Shown here one piece after another: positions 55,670 through 64,000 of a stretch of DNA of 64,000 nucleotides. Within the stretch, counting starts at the first letter, position 1, and each line of letters starts with the position of its first letter. Source of the stretch: Vibrio gazogenes (GTDB lineage: Bacteria > Pseudomonadota > Gammaproteobacteria > Enterobacterales > Vibrionaceae); contig NZ_CP018835.1 in NCBI RefSeq assembly GCF_002196515.1, positions 1,984,001 to 2,048,000 of the forward strand, read 5' to 3'. A program made the translations under genes and the position numbers. Under the pieces are notes generated by a model. That model saw only the letters and a list, made by a program, of their open reading frames with translations, was not told where the DNA came from and did no database searches.

Positions 55670-57691
55670 ATGAAGTTAAATCCAAGACAAGATGAAGCCG
55701 TCAAATATATATCAGGTCCCTGTTTGGTACTTGCCGGTGCCGGATCAGGTAAGACCAGAGTCATTACCAATAAAGTGGCCTATTTAGTTCAACAGTGTGG
55801 CTATAAAGCTCGCAATATTGCTGCAGTGACGTTTACCAATAAAGCTGCCAGAGAAATGAAAGAGCGGGTCGCACAAACATTGGGGAAAAAAGAATCCCGT
55901 GGCCTGATGGTTTCAACCTTCCATACACTTGGTTTGAATATCATTCGTCGGGAATATAAAGCACTCGGTCTTAAGGCTGGTTTTTCTTTGTTTGATGATC
56001 AGGACCAATTGGCGCTTCTCAAAGCCTTGACGGAAAAACAGATCGATGGGGATAAAGATTTATTGCGTCAGTTGCTCAGTACTATCTCCAACTGGAAGAA
56101 TGATATGTTCTCACCCGATCAGGCGAAGGCGAGTGCCAGAGGTGAACAGGAGCAATTATTTGCTTTTTGTTATGAACGCTATCAGAACCAGATGAAAGCC
56201 TATAATGCACTGGATTTTGATGACTTGATTCTGATGCCCGTCGGGTTACTGAAGAACAATGAACAAGTCCGCCAGCATTGGCAGTCGAGAATACGTTACC
56301 TGCTGGTGGATGAGTATCAGGATACCAATACCAGTCAGTATGAGTTGGTTAAGCTGCTGGTGGGAGAGCGTGGTCGGTTTACGGTTGTAGGTGATGACGA
56401 CCAGTCGATCTATTCATGGCGGGGGGCCAAACCTCAGAATCTGGTGTTATTGGGAGAAGATTATCCCAACTTACGACTCATTAAGCTGGAGCAGAATTAT
56501 CGTTCGACCAATCGGATTTTGCATTCAGCTAATATTTTGATTGCGAACAATGCGCACGTCTATGAGAAGAAGCTCTTTTCTGAACTGCCGGATGGTGAAC
56601 AACTGAAAGTCATCATGGCCAATAATGATGAGCATGAAGCAGAACGTGTCACGGGTGAGATTATTGCCCACAAATTTATCAATCATACGGAATATCGTGA
56701 CTATGCCATTCTCTACCGCGGTAATCATCAATCCCGTTTGATTGAGAAAAGCCTGATGCAGAACCGCGTGCCTTACAAAATTTCAGGGGGGACGTCTTTC
56801 TTTGCCCGAGCTGAGATCAAAGACATCATGGCGTATTTACGGGTATTGGTGAATCCTGATGATGACAATGCTTTTCTGCGGATCGTTAATACACCGCGCC
56901 GTGAGATTGGTCCTGTGACACTGGAGAAGCTAGGCAGTTATGCCAACATGCGTGGTAAAAGCCTGTTTGAAGCCAGTTTTGAAATCGGGCTGGAACAGCA
57001 CCTGACAGGAAAGGGGTTGGAACATTTAAGGCGTTTTACGCAATGGCTGGTGCGGTTATCGGATCAGGCCGAGCGGGGAGATACGGTTGAAGTCACGCGA
57101 TCACTGGTGCGCGATATTCATTATGAAGATTGGCTGTATGAAAACTCGTCAAGCCCGAAAGCAGCGGAGATGCGAATGAAAAATGTGTCTGATCTGTATT
57201 CATGGATTGTCGCGGATTTGGAGGGCAATAACCCGGATCAGGAGAAAAAGACGCTCAAAGAGGTCGTTCAGCGCCTGACTTTACGTGACATGATGGAACG
57301 TGGAGAAGAAAACGATGACAGTGATGCGGTACAACTGATGACCTTGCATGCGTCCAAAGGGCTGGAATTTCCGTATGTCTATCTGATCGGGGCTGAAGAA
57401 GGCATTTTGCCCCATCAAACCAGTATTGATGAAGATAATATCGAAGAAGAGCGGCGACTGATGTATGTCGGTATTACCCGGGCCCAGAAAGAGATGACGT
57501 TTATCGTCTGTAAAGAAAGACGTCAGTACGGAGAGTTGATTCGCCCGACCCACAGTCGTTTTTTAGATGAATTACCTTATGATGACGTGACTTGGGAACA
57601 GAAGAAAAAAGAACTTTCACCTCAGGAACGGATGGAAAAAGGGCAAGCACATATTGCTAATTTGAGAGCCATGTTTAAAAAGGATTCTTGA
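55670..57691 (+). CDS. rep: ATP-dependent DNA helicase Rep
   Basis: Rep is a 3'-5' SF1A helicase that helps forks pass protein blocks. The 673-residue protein starts [20 protein letters not shown], with Walker [11 protein letters not shown], motif [12 protein letters not shown], motif [16 protein letters not shown] and motif [12 protein letters not shown]. Length and sequence favour Rep over UvrD, which is longer with a different C-terminus. Confidence 0.96.
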   Translation: MKLNPRQDEAVKYISGPCLVLAGAGSGKTRVITNKVAYLVQQCGYKARNIAAVTFTNKAAREMKERVAQTLGKKESRGLMVSTFHTLGLNIIRREYKALGLKAGFSLFDDQDQLALLKALTEKQIDGDKDLLRQLLSTISNWKNDMFSPDQAKASARGEQEQLFAFCYERYQNQMKAYNALDFDDLILMPVGLLKNNEQVRQHWQSRIRYLLVDEYQDTNTSQYELVKLLVGERGRFTVVGDDDQSIYSWRGAKPQNLVLLGEDYPNLRLIKLEQNYRSTNRILHSANILIANNAHVYEKKLFSELPDGEQLKVIMANNDEHEAERVTGEIIAHKFINHTEYRDYAILYRGNHQSRLIEKSLMQNRVPYKISGGTSFFARAEIKDIMAYLRVLVNPDDDNAFLRIVNTPRREIGPVTLEKLGSYANMRGKSLFEASFEIGLEQHLTGKGLEHLRRFTQWLVRLSDQAERGDTVEVTRSLVRDIHYEDWLYENSSSPKAAEMRMKNVSDLYSWIVADLEGNNPDQEKKTLKEVVQRLTLRDMMERGEENDDSDAVQLMTLHASKGLEFPYVYLIGAEEGILPHQTSIDEDNIEEERRLMYVGITRAQKEMTFIVCKERRQYGELIRPTHSRFLDELPYDDVTWEQKKKELSPQERMEKGQAHIANLRAMFKKDS

Positions 57692-57891
57692 CGAATTGAA
57701 TGGGAAAAGTAACGATAAAGCACGGTGTAATGCGATGCTTTGCTGGCAAGACTCAACTGTCTGATTATCGAAGAGATGCCTTTTTTAAGGGCGACTGACG
57801 AAAAAGGCGTCAAACGAGAAAAAAAGTTGAAAAAAAGCTAGACGACAATGAGTGATATCCGTATCATTCCCCTCCGCCGATAGGGCATGAT

Positions 57892-57968
<77 letters not shown>

Positions 57969-58000
57969 TTTGCGGAGGAATGATCGGCAACAGACGTATG

Positions 58001-58076
58001 GTGGCTATAGCTCAGTTGGTAGAGCCCCGGATTGTGATTCCGGTTGTCGCGAGTTCGAGTCTCGTTAGCCACCCCA
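58001..58076 (+). tRNA. tRNA-His (GUG), copy 1
   Basis: A 76-nt tRNA with acceptor GTGGCTA/TAGCCAC, anticodon loop TTGTGAT giving GUG, discriminator C and encoded CCA. Confidence 0.97.
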
Positions 58077-58191
58077 TTTTCCTGAGATTCCCCATTTGGG
58101 TTGTTTTTCAGAGAGACAAACGGACTGTTTGCCTTGAGCACATATCCTATGCTGTCGGCAGTGATAGATAATATCAAAGAATAAAATGTAT

Positions 58192-58268
<77 letters not shown>

Positions 58269-58278
58269 CTTTTCAGTG

Positions 58279-58354
58279 GTGGCTATAGCTCAGTTGGTAG
58301 AGCCCCGGATTGTGATTCCGGTTGTCGCGAGTTCGAGTCTCGTTAGCCACCCCA
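58279..58354 (+). tRNA. tRNA-His (GUG), copy 2
   Basis: Identical to the first tRNA-His copy as read, only ten bases after tRNA-Pro copy 1. Confidence 0.97.
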
Positions 58355-58362
58355 TTTATTCT

Positions 58363-58439
<77 letters not shown>

Positions 58440-58447
58440 CTTTCAAA

Positions 58448-58474
58448 GCCTCGGTTTTATACCGGGGCTTTTTT
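58448..58474 (+). terminator. Terminator after tRNA-Pro copy 2
   Basis: GCCTCGG (58448-58454) pairs with CCGGGGC (58462-58468), followed by TTTTTT. The same hairpin recurs at 58618-58644 and, slightly altered, at 58786-58813. Confidence 0.92.
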
Positions 58475-58514
58475 GTATCGGTTGTTATCTTAAGTCCTGC
58501 TTCAGGGCATGAAC

Positions 58515-58609
58515 GTCAACATAGCGCTGTTTGGTTGCGCATCCATTCTTTTAAAAATGAGCGGACCAGAGGATGGTTTTCTGGGGTTCGAATCCCTCTT
58601 CACCGACCA
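58515..58609 (+). ncRNA. Degenerate tRNAPro-like element 1
   Basis: The 95-nt stretch keeps the D arm (GCGC...GCGC), the T arm (GGGGTTCGAATCCC) and the 3' end TTCACCGACCA of tRNA-Pro. Its 5' end (GTCAACA) no longer pairs with the 3' acceptor strand. The anticodon arm is replaced by two other stems: TCCATTC/GAGCGGA and CCAGA/TCTGG. It is unlikely to be a working tRNA; it could be a relic or the body of a small RNA, because a terminator follows at once. Confidence 0.6.
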
Positions 58610-58682
58610 CTTTCAAAGCCTCGGTTTTATACCGGGGCTTTTTTGTATTGGTTGTTTCTAAGTCCTGCTTCAGAGCACGAAC

Positions 58683-58777
58683 ATCAACATAGCGCTGTTT
58701 GGTTGCGCATCCATTCTTTGAAAAATGAGTGGACCAGAGGATGGTTTTCTGGGGTTCGAATCCCTCTTCACCGACCA
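58683..58777 (+). ncRNA. Degenerate tRNAPro-like element 2
   Basis: It has the same 95-nt architecture as element 1. The stem TCCATTC/GAGTGGA pairs better than in copy 1 (A-T in place of A-C), while the D arm, CCAGA/TCTGG, T arm and 3' ACCGACCA are kept. The acceptor stem again cannot form. A terminator follows at 58786-58813. Confidence 0.6.
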
Positions 58778-58813
58778 CTTTCAGAGCCTCGGTTTTTGTG
58801 CCGGGGGCTTTTT

Positions 58814-59428
58814 GTATCGCTCATCACCTTATTGTCTGCTTTCACCATATACCCACGAAAATAGTACGTTTTTTCGGTTATTAGTTTTTTGAATAAATTC
58901 AGTTTCATAGCATTGTGGATATGCGCAATGGGGAGTTTAGTATAATTGACTAGGTTGTCAGGTTATCGAATGTAAAAATTTAGTTAATACAATGATGGTA
59001 TTAATAGCCAGCGTGAGTGGTTATTTTGGTCTAATATATTGTATGTATGTTTTGTATTGGATGATTCCTATCTATATCCGATGTTTTATTAGCATTTCTA
59101 TATGTACTTATGTTGCATTGATCTATAAAACTAATTAGTTTTTTATTCTGTATTTTCAATTTTATTTATATTTCAAACTGATGACGATTACATTTCTAGG
59201 TCGTGTTTTTTATTTTTTTAAATAAGAATAATGCACAAAAAAAGCATTTTTATTCGATTTTTATCGCGGTTTTTCCGATTATACTGAATTTATATACTAT
59301 GTTTATTGCTTTTTTTTGAAATTTTTGCACAATGATAAGCTTTGTGAGTAATCAGCAGAATATGCTGATATGAAAGGATTCAACTCTTTCGGCTCGGAAT
59401 TTACTGCGAGTCAGAGGTCAAATTTGTC
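58814..59428. other. AT-rich intergenic stretch upstream of the ABC importer operon
   Basis: No gene is evident in these 615 bases. The sequence is strongly AT-rich, with many T-runs, and must contain the promoter of the importer operon. CAGCAGAATATGCTG-like dyad sequence (about 59354-59368) and a long GC-poor stretch at 59040-59330 are the only structure seen. Confidence 0.5.
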
Positions 59429-61147
59429 ATGTCTCTTTTAGAAGTTAAAAATCTTCAAATCGAATATCCGTCACGCCACGGAGTACATGCCGCAGTGAAA
59501 TCTCTTTCTTTTCAGATTGAGCGCGGAGAAATCGTCGGTGTCGTCGGTGAATCCGGGGCGGGGAAATCAACGGTCGGTAATGCTGTCATTGATCTGCTTA
59601 GCCCTCCTGGCGTGATTGCCGGTGGTGAGGTTTATTTAAATGGTGAAAAGATTTCGGGCCTGTCACCGGAGCAGATGAGACGTGTGCGGGGATCGAAAAT
59701 TGGATTTATTTTTCAGGATCCGATGACATCATTGAATCCGCTCTTTACGGTTGAGCAGCAATTGAAAGAAACGATTCATGCCAACATGAAAGTGACGGAT
59801 GAAGAAGCCTATCAGCGTGCTCTTGCTCTCATGCAGCAAGTTGGTATTCCTCAACCTGAGAACCGCTTGAAACAATACCCACATCAGTTTTCCGGAGGCA
59901 TGCGTCAGCGAGTCGTCATTGCCATTGCACTGGCAGGTGAACCGGATTTGATTATTGCTGATGAACCAACCACTGCACTGGATGTTTCGATTCAGGATCA
60001 AATATTAAGCCTGATTCGGGAGTTATGTGTACAGAATCAAGTCGGCTGTATGCTTGTCACCCATGATATGGGGGTGGTGTCGAATGTCACCGATCAGGTC
60101 GCGGTGATGTATCGTGGTGATCTGGTTGAATTCGGACCGACAGCACAAGTTTTGGGAACACCGCAGCACCCTTATACCAAGAGCCTGATTTCAGCCGTCC
60201 CCCGTTCGGATATCAAGCTTGATCGTTTTCCTCTGGTCAGTTACATCGAAGAAGCCAGTGAAATGGAACCGCTGGATATTAAGAATCACTGGCTTGGGCA
60301 ACGTCAGGATCAGCGTGACTATTCCGGTGCATTATTGAAGGTTGAAGATGTTAACCTGCGTTTTGTGACCAAAGATTCCTTGTTTGAAAGTCGGCGTGAG
60401 TATGTGCAAGCTTCAAACCATGTGAGTTTTGATGTGATGGAAGGTGAAACCTTCGGTTTGGTCGGGGAGTCTGGTTCAGGTAAATCAACCATTGCACGCA
60501 TTATTGCCGGTTTGTATGTACCAAACTCTGGGAAAATAACCTTTGAGGGGATCGATCTCACCGCTCTCACTTCAGAAAAAGCGCGTCGTCCGCTACGTCG
60601 TCAGATGCAGATGGTTTTTCAAAATCCGTATACTTCAATGAATCCTCGCATGAAGGTGTTTGATATTATCGCTGAGCCGATCCGGTTTCATCATTTGACT
60701 AAAAACGAATCTGAAACGCGTCAGATTGTTTATGACTTGCTGGATCATGTTGGTTTGGGACGAATGGCGGGTATCAAGTATCCGCATGAGTTCTCCGGTG
60801 GACAACGCCAACGTATTTCAATCGCGCGGGCTTTGGCGACGCGGCCCCGATTATTGATTTGTGACGAACCCACATCTGCGCTGGATGTTTCGGTTCAGGC
60901 ACAAATCCTGAATTTGTTGAAAGACTTACAAGCAGAATTGAATTTAACCATGCTCTTTATCAGTCATGATTTACCGGTGATTCGCCAAATGTGCGATCGG
61001 GTTGGCGTGATGAAGATGGGAACATTACTGGAAGTTGCACCGACAGAAACGTTGTTTTCTGCACCGCAACATGAATATAGCCGTCAGTTAATCTCTCTGA
61101 TGCCTGAATTTACAGGGCTGAAAGAAGATATTGCGGCAATGCGTTGA
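59429..61147 (+). CDS. Peptide-type ABC importer, fused double ATPase
   Basis: The 572-residue protein holds two ABC domains in tandem. The first has Walker A GESGAGKST, signature FSGGMRQR and Walker B LIIADEPT; the second (from about 310) has GESGSGKST, FSGGQRQR and LLICDEPTSALD. This is the fused form seen in GsiA and YejF, where other Dpp/Opp systems use two proteins. The second half also carries the oligopeptide-transporter C-terminal extension. It is the first gene of an operon with order ATPase, binding protein, permease, permease, as in E. coli gsiABCD. Confidence 0.93.
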   Translation: MSLLEVKNLQIEYPSRHGVHAAVKSLSFQIERGEIVGVVGESGAGKSTVGNAVIDLLSPPGVIAGGEVYLNGEKISGLSPEQMRRVRGSKIGFIFQDPMTSLNPLFTVEQQLKETIHANMKVTDEEAYQRALALMQQVGIPQPENRLKQYPHQFSGGMRQRVVIAIALAGEPDLIIADEPTTALDVSIQDQILSLIRELCVQNQVGCMLVTHDMGVVSNVTDQVAVMYRGDLVEFGPTAQVLGTPQHPYTKSLISAVPRSDIKLDRFPLVSYIEEASEMEPLDIKNHWLGQRQDQRDYSGALLKVEDVNLRFVTKDSLFESRREYVQASNHVSFDVMEGETFGLVGESGSGKSTIARIIAGLYVPNSGKITFEGIDLTALTSEKARRPLRRQMQMVFQNPYTSMNPRMKVFDIIAEPIRFHHLTKNESETRQIVYDLLDHVGLGRMAGIKYPHEFSGGQRQRISIARALATRPRLLICDEPTSALDVSVQAQILNLLKDLQAELNLTMLFISHDLPVIRQMCDRVGVMKMGTLLEVAPTETLFSAPQHEYSRQLISLMPEFTGLKEDIAAMR

Positions 61148-61212
61148 TCTTAACCCCAAAAGACAAAAGCAAACACACGAAGGGATGAAATTCCCGCATA
61201 AGGAGTTATGCA

Positions 61213-62769
61213 ATGAAAATGATAAAAACGAAACTAGCTGTAGCATTGATGGCTGTTGGACTGAGTTTTTCAGCCGCTGCTGCCGATATTACAATTGCTT
61301 ATGCAGCTGATCCGGTGTCTATGGATCCTCAGGAACAGTTGTCTGAAGCGACCTTACAATTGTCTCACATGGTGTTCGATCCCCTTGTTCGCTATACCCA
61401 GTCTAAAGAGTTTGAACCCCGTCTGGCGACAAGTTGGGAACGCATCAATGACACCACCATGCGCTTCCATTTGCGTCATGGTGTGAAATTCCACACCGGT
61501 AACCCTTTTTCCGCGGATGATATTATCTGGACGTTCAATCGTCTGAAATCGTCAGGGGATTATAAAGGGATCTTTGCTTCAATCGATAAAGCCGTCAAAG
61601 TTGATGATTATACCGTTGATCTGGTGACCAAAGGCCCTTACCCACTGATTCTGCAAAATGCGACTTATATTTTCGCGATGGATAGCAAGTTCTATTCAGG
61701 CAAAACCAAAGATGGCAAAGACAAATCAGAAATTATCAAGCACGGTAATTCTTTCGCCTCCACGCATGAATCGGGTACGGGGCCATTTGTTGTTACCTAC
61801 CGCGAGCAAGGCGTAAAAGTTGAGTTTGAACGGTTCAAGGATTACTGGGATAAAGATTCAAAAGGCAACGTTGATCACCTCACATGGGTCCCAATCAAAG
61901 AAGATGCAACGCGTGTTGCTGCCCTGTTGTCCGGCGATGTTGACATGATTGCACCGGTTGCACCCAATGATCTGGATCGAATTGATGAAGCGAAAGGCAT
62001 TGATTTGGTGACAATTTCCGGTGAACGGATTATCACTTTCCAGATGAATGAGAAAAGTCAGCCGGCCTTTAAAGACAAGCGTGTGCGTGAAGCAGTGACT
62101 TATGCCGTCAATAATACCGGGATTGTGAAAAAAATCATGAAGGGTTTTGCGACCACCGCAGCACAACAGAGCCCGGTGGGGTATGCGGGTCACGACCCAG
62201 ATCTGAAACCACGTTATGACCTGAAAAAAGCCAAAGCGCTGATGAAAGAAGCCGGATATGAAAAAGGCTTTACCATCTCGATGATTGCACCGAATAACCG
62301 TTATGTGAATGATGCAAAAATTGCACAAGCAGTTGCTTCAATGTTGTCTAAAATCGGTATCAAAGTCGATCTGAAAACCATGCCAAAAGCACAATACTGG
62401 CCAGAGTTTGATAAATGTGCCGCAGATATGCTGATGATTGGTTGGGCTTCAGATACACAGGATTCAGGCAACTTTTCTGAATACCTGACAATGACACGCA
62501 ATTCTGATACGGGTAAAGGCCAGTATAACTGTGGCTATTATTCGAACCCAGAAGTTGATCGTCTGGTCGAAGCATCCAATGTTGAAACGGATTCAGCCAA
62601 GCGTTCAACGATGCTAAAAGAAGTTGAAGCGAAACTGTATCACGATGCCGCATTTGTACCGCTACACTGGCAAAACCTTGCCTGGGGCGCTAAATCCAAT
62701 GTGGATATCAAACCTGTTGTGAACTCGATGAATTACCCTTACTTGGGTGATCTAGTCGTTAAAGAGTAA
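61213..62769 (+). CDS. Family 5 extracellular solute-binding protein
   Basis: The 518-residue precursor has a signal peptide ending at FSAAAADI and the family 5 (Dpp/Opp/Gsi) fold, with ITIAYAADPVSMDPQEQLSE at the mature N-terminus and FHLRHGVKFHTGNPFSADD. The substrate could be a peptide or glutathione-like compound; the sequence alone does not settle it. AAGGAG precedes the ATG. A strong terminator follows before the first permease gene. Confidence 0.93.
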   Translation: MKMIKTKLAVALMAVGLSFSAAAADITIAYAADPVSMDPQEQLSEATLQLSHMVFDPLVRYTQSKEFEPRLATSWERINDTTMRFHLRHGVKFHTGNPFSADDIIWTFNRLKSSGDYKGIFASIDKAVKVDDYTVDLVTKGPYPLILQNATYIFAMDSKFYSGKTKDGKDKSEIIKHGNSFASTHESGTGPFVVTYREQGVKVEFERFKDYWDKDSKGNVDHLTWVPIKEDATRVAALLSGDVDMIAPVAPNDLDRIDEAKGIDLVTISGERIITFQMNEKSQPAFKDKRVREAVTYAVNNTGIVKKIMKGFATTAAQQSPVGYAGHDPDLKPRYDLKKAKALMKEAGYEKGFTISMIAPNNRYVNDAKIAQAVASMLSKIGIKVDLKTMPKAQYWPEFDKCAADMLMIGWASDTQDSGNFSEYLTMTRNSDTGKGQYNCGYYSNPEVDRLVEASNVETDSAKRSTMLKEVEAKLYHDAAFVPLHWQNLAWGAKSNVDIKPVVNSMNYPYLGDLVVKE

Positions 62770-62870
62770 CAATACCTGCTTAGCCAGCTTGATATCTTGT
62801 TGATCGATAAATTGTGTTGATCGATTGATTGTGATTGAGTGCTGGCTTGTATTTGTTTTCCTGTTATTAC

Positions 62871-62906
62871 GGTGCTTATTTCATTCAGTCGGATAAGCAC
62901 CTTTTT
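62871..62906 (+). terminator. Intra-operon terminator after the binding-protein gene
   Basis: GGTGCTTAT (62871-62879) pairs perfectly with ATAAGCACC (62893-62901) and is followed by TTTTT. It lies in the 202-base gap between the binding-protein gene and the permease. Partial read-through would give more binding protein than membrane components. Confidence 0.88.
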
Positions 62907-62971
62907 CAGACTGAACTCTCGTTAAAGTCATTTGGCTTGTAGCGAGGTCACAGATAGCCAAGGGGCAATAT

Positions 62972-63949
62972 ATGTTCTCTTTCCTGCTCAAGCGTCTGGT
63001 TCAGGCGTTTGTCGTTATGTTTGTCATTAGCTTAGTCGCTTTTGCCATTCAGGATAATTTAGGTGATCCATTGCGTGAGCTGGTGGGTCAGTCCGTATCA
63101 GAAGCACAGCGACAGGTTCTTCGTGATGAAATGGGGCTCAATGACCCATTTATGGTGAAGTATGTCCGGTTTATCAAAGCGGCATCTCACGGTGATCTTG
63201 GGACGTCATATTTCTTTAAGCGTCCAGCACTGGATGTGATTTTGGAAAAGCTGGTCGCAACACTGGAGTTGGTGTTTGGTGCTGCCGCAATTATTATTTG
63301 CCTGTCGATTCCTCTTGGTGTTTATTCAGCGATCCATCCGAAAAGTTTTTTTTCCAAGCTGATTATGGCGGGTAGTAGTATCGGTATTTCGATTCCTGTT
63401 TTTCTGACCGCAATTATGTTGATGTATATTTTTTCGATTGAATTGGGGTGGTTGCCTTCTTATGGTCGGGGTGACACAGCCAATGTTTTGGGATGGGAGT
63501 CAGGCTTCTTTACACTCGATGGTTTAGCACACCTGATTCTACCGTGTGTCTCACTGGCATCGATAATGTTGCCATTGTTCATTCGTCTGGTTCGCTCGGA
63601 AATGCTGGAAGTTCTGAGTTCGGAATACATTAAGTTTGCTAAAGCAAAAGGATTGGCATTACGTAAGATTTACTATCGTCATGCTCTGAAAAATACCATG
63701 TTACCGGTATTGACGGTTGGTGGGGTACAGCTCGGCACGATGGTCGCTTATACCATCCTGACCGAGACGGTTTTTCAATGGCCGGGGACTGGCTTTCTGT
63801 TTCTGGAAGCTATCAATCGGGTCGATACACCATTGATTACCGCTTATGTTATTTTTGTCGGTCTCATTTTCGTGGTGACGAATACCATTGTCGATCTGCT
63901 CTATGGATTGATTAACCCGACCGTAAACCTCACCGGAAAAGGAGCATGA
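62972..63949 (+). CDS. ABC importer permease, DppB/GsiC type
   Basis: The 325-residue inner-membrane protein has six membrane helices and the ATPase-coupling EAA loop EYIKFAKAKGLALRKIYYRHA. The N-terminal helix MFSFLLKRLVQAFVVMFVIS is typical of the DppB/GsiC branch. It overlaps the next permease gene region at its stop codon. Confidence 0.94.
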   Translation: MFSFLLKRLVQAFVVMFVISLVAFAIQDNLGDPLRELVGQSVSEAQRQVLRDEMGLNDPFMVKYVRFIKAASHGDLGTSYFFKRPALDVILEKLVATLELVFGAAAIIICLSIPLGVYSAIHPKSFFSKLIMAGSSIGISIPVFLTAIMLMYIFSIELGWLPSYGRGDTANVLGWESGFFTLDGLAHLILPCVSLASIMLPLFIRLVRSEMLEVLSSEYIKFAKAKGLALRKIYYRHALKNTMLPVLTVGGVQLGTMVAYTILTETVFQWPGTGFLFLEAINRVDTPLITAYVIFVGLIFVVTNTIVDLLYGLINPTVNLTGKGA

Positions 63950-63951
63950 TG

Positions 63952-64000
63952 ATGAAAGAGGCCGTATCTGCCCCGTCTCTCTGGGAGCGCTTTAAAAAAT
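63952..64000 (+). CDS. ABC importer permease, DppC/GsiD type (5' end only)
   Basis: Only the first 16 codons are present (MKEAVSAPSLWERFKK). GGAG lies seven bases before the ATG at 63952; two more ATGs at 63946 and 63949 overlap the previous stop. The position in the operon and the short cytosolic N-terminus suit the second permease of a Dpp-type importer. Confidence 0.7.
   Translation, partial: MKEAVSAPSLWERFKK

Noticed and set aside
61858..62328. A 156-codon open frame antisense to the family 5 binding-protein gene
   Set aside because: Shadow frame with no promoter, ribosome site or recognisable product.

Overview
The window is a piece of core chromosome from a Vibrio or a very close relative. 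The evidence is the 16S rRNA, including its Vibrio-type 3' end helix (AGCGCT...AGCGCT), an Hcp nearly identical to the V. cholerae protein as I remember it, and vibrio gene orders: def-fmt-rsmB-trkA-trkH, dprA-smg-yrdD beside purEK, tsaC-hemF-aroE-yrdB, ilvY/ilvC-ubiK-RND pump, and ilvGMEDA. No prophage, integron, CRISPR array, transposase or origin was seen.

Layout. 1-1125: 5' part of a NitT/TauT-type ABC binding protein (minus strand) behind a guanidine-I (ykkC) riboswitch. 1480-4483: glyS and glyQ. 4650-5417: the Mn2+ exporter gene mneA behind a yybP-ykoY manganese riboswitch. 5838-6640: an orphan type VI secretion hcp with a textbook sigma-54 promoter and three regularly spaced dyads upstream. 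6894-9416: HDOD protein, TPR lipoprotein, tusA and a small membrane protein. 9578-16151: the complete ilvLGMEDA branched-chain operon with its leader peptide and attenuator. 16363-25485: comM, yihG, srkA-dsbA, a chemoreceptor, yihD, a candidate 55-residue protein, a Spo0M-family protein and a hemolysin III-family protein. 25572-38893: housekeeping genes for K+ uptake, formyl-Met handling, rRNA methylation, natural transformation (dprA), purine synthesis with a PurR box, tRNA t6A, haem and shikimate.

39036-44728: a full rRNA operon, 16S-tRNAGlu-23S-5S-tRNASer(UGA), with two promoters, boxA elements and an RNase III stem. 44985-45446: a decayed phospholipase-D-family lipoprotein gene. 45951-50544: a second chemoreceptor and the divergent ilvY/ilvC pair. 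50712-55347: ubiK and an RND efflux pump with its adaptor. 55670-57691: rep helicase. 57892-58813: a tRNA cluster (Arg, His, Pro, His, Pro) followed by two tandem 170/168-bp modules, each carrying a degenerate tRNAPro-like sequence and a terminator. 59429-64000: a peptide-type ABC importer in gsiABCD-like order with an internal terminator after the binding protein; its last gene runs off the edge.

Most genes are ordinary and well conserved. The parts that merit attention are regulatory or RNA-level: the tandem tRNAPro-like/terminator modules, the triple dyad upstream of hcp, the nested alternative hairpins before mneA, the candidate 55-residue gene with its own terminator, and several unassigned palindromic operator-like sites. 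All calls come from reading the sequence; no database search was run.
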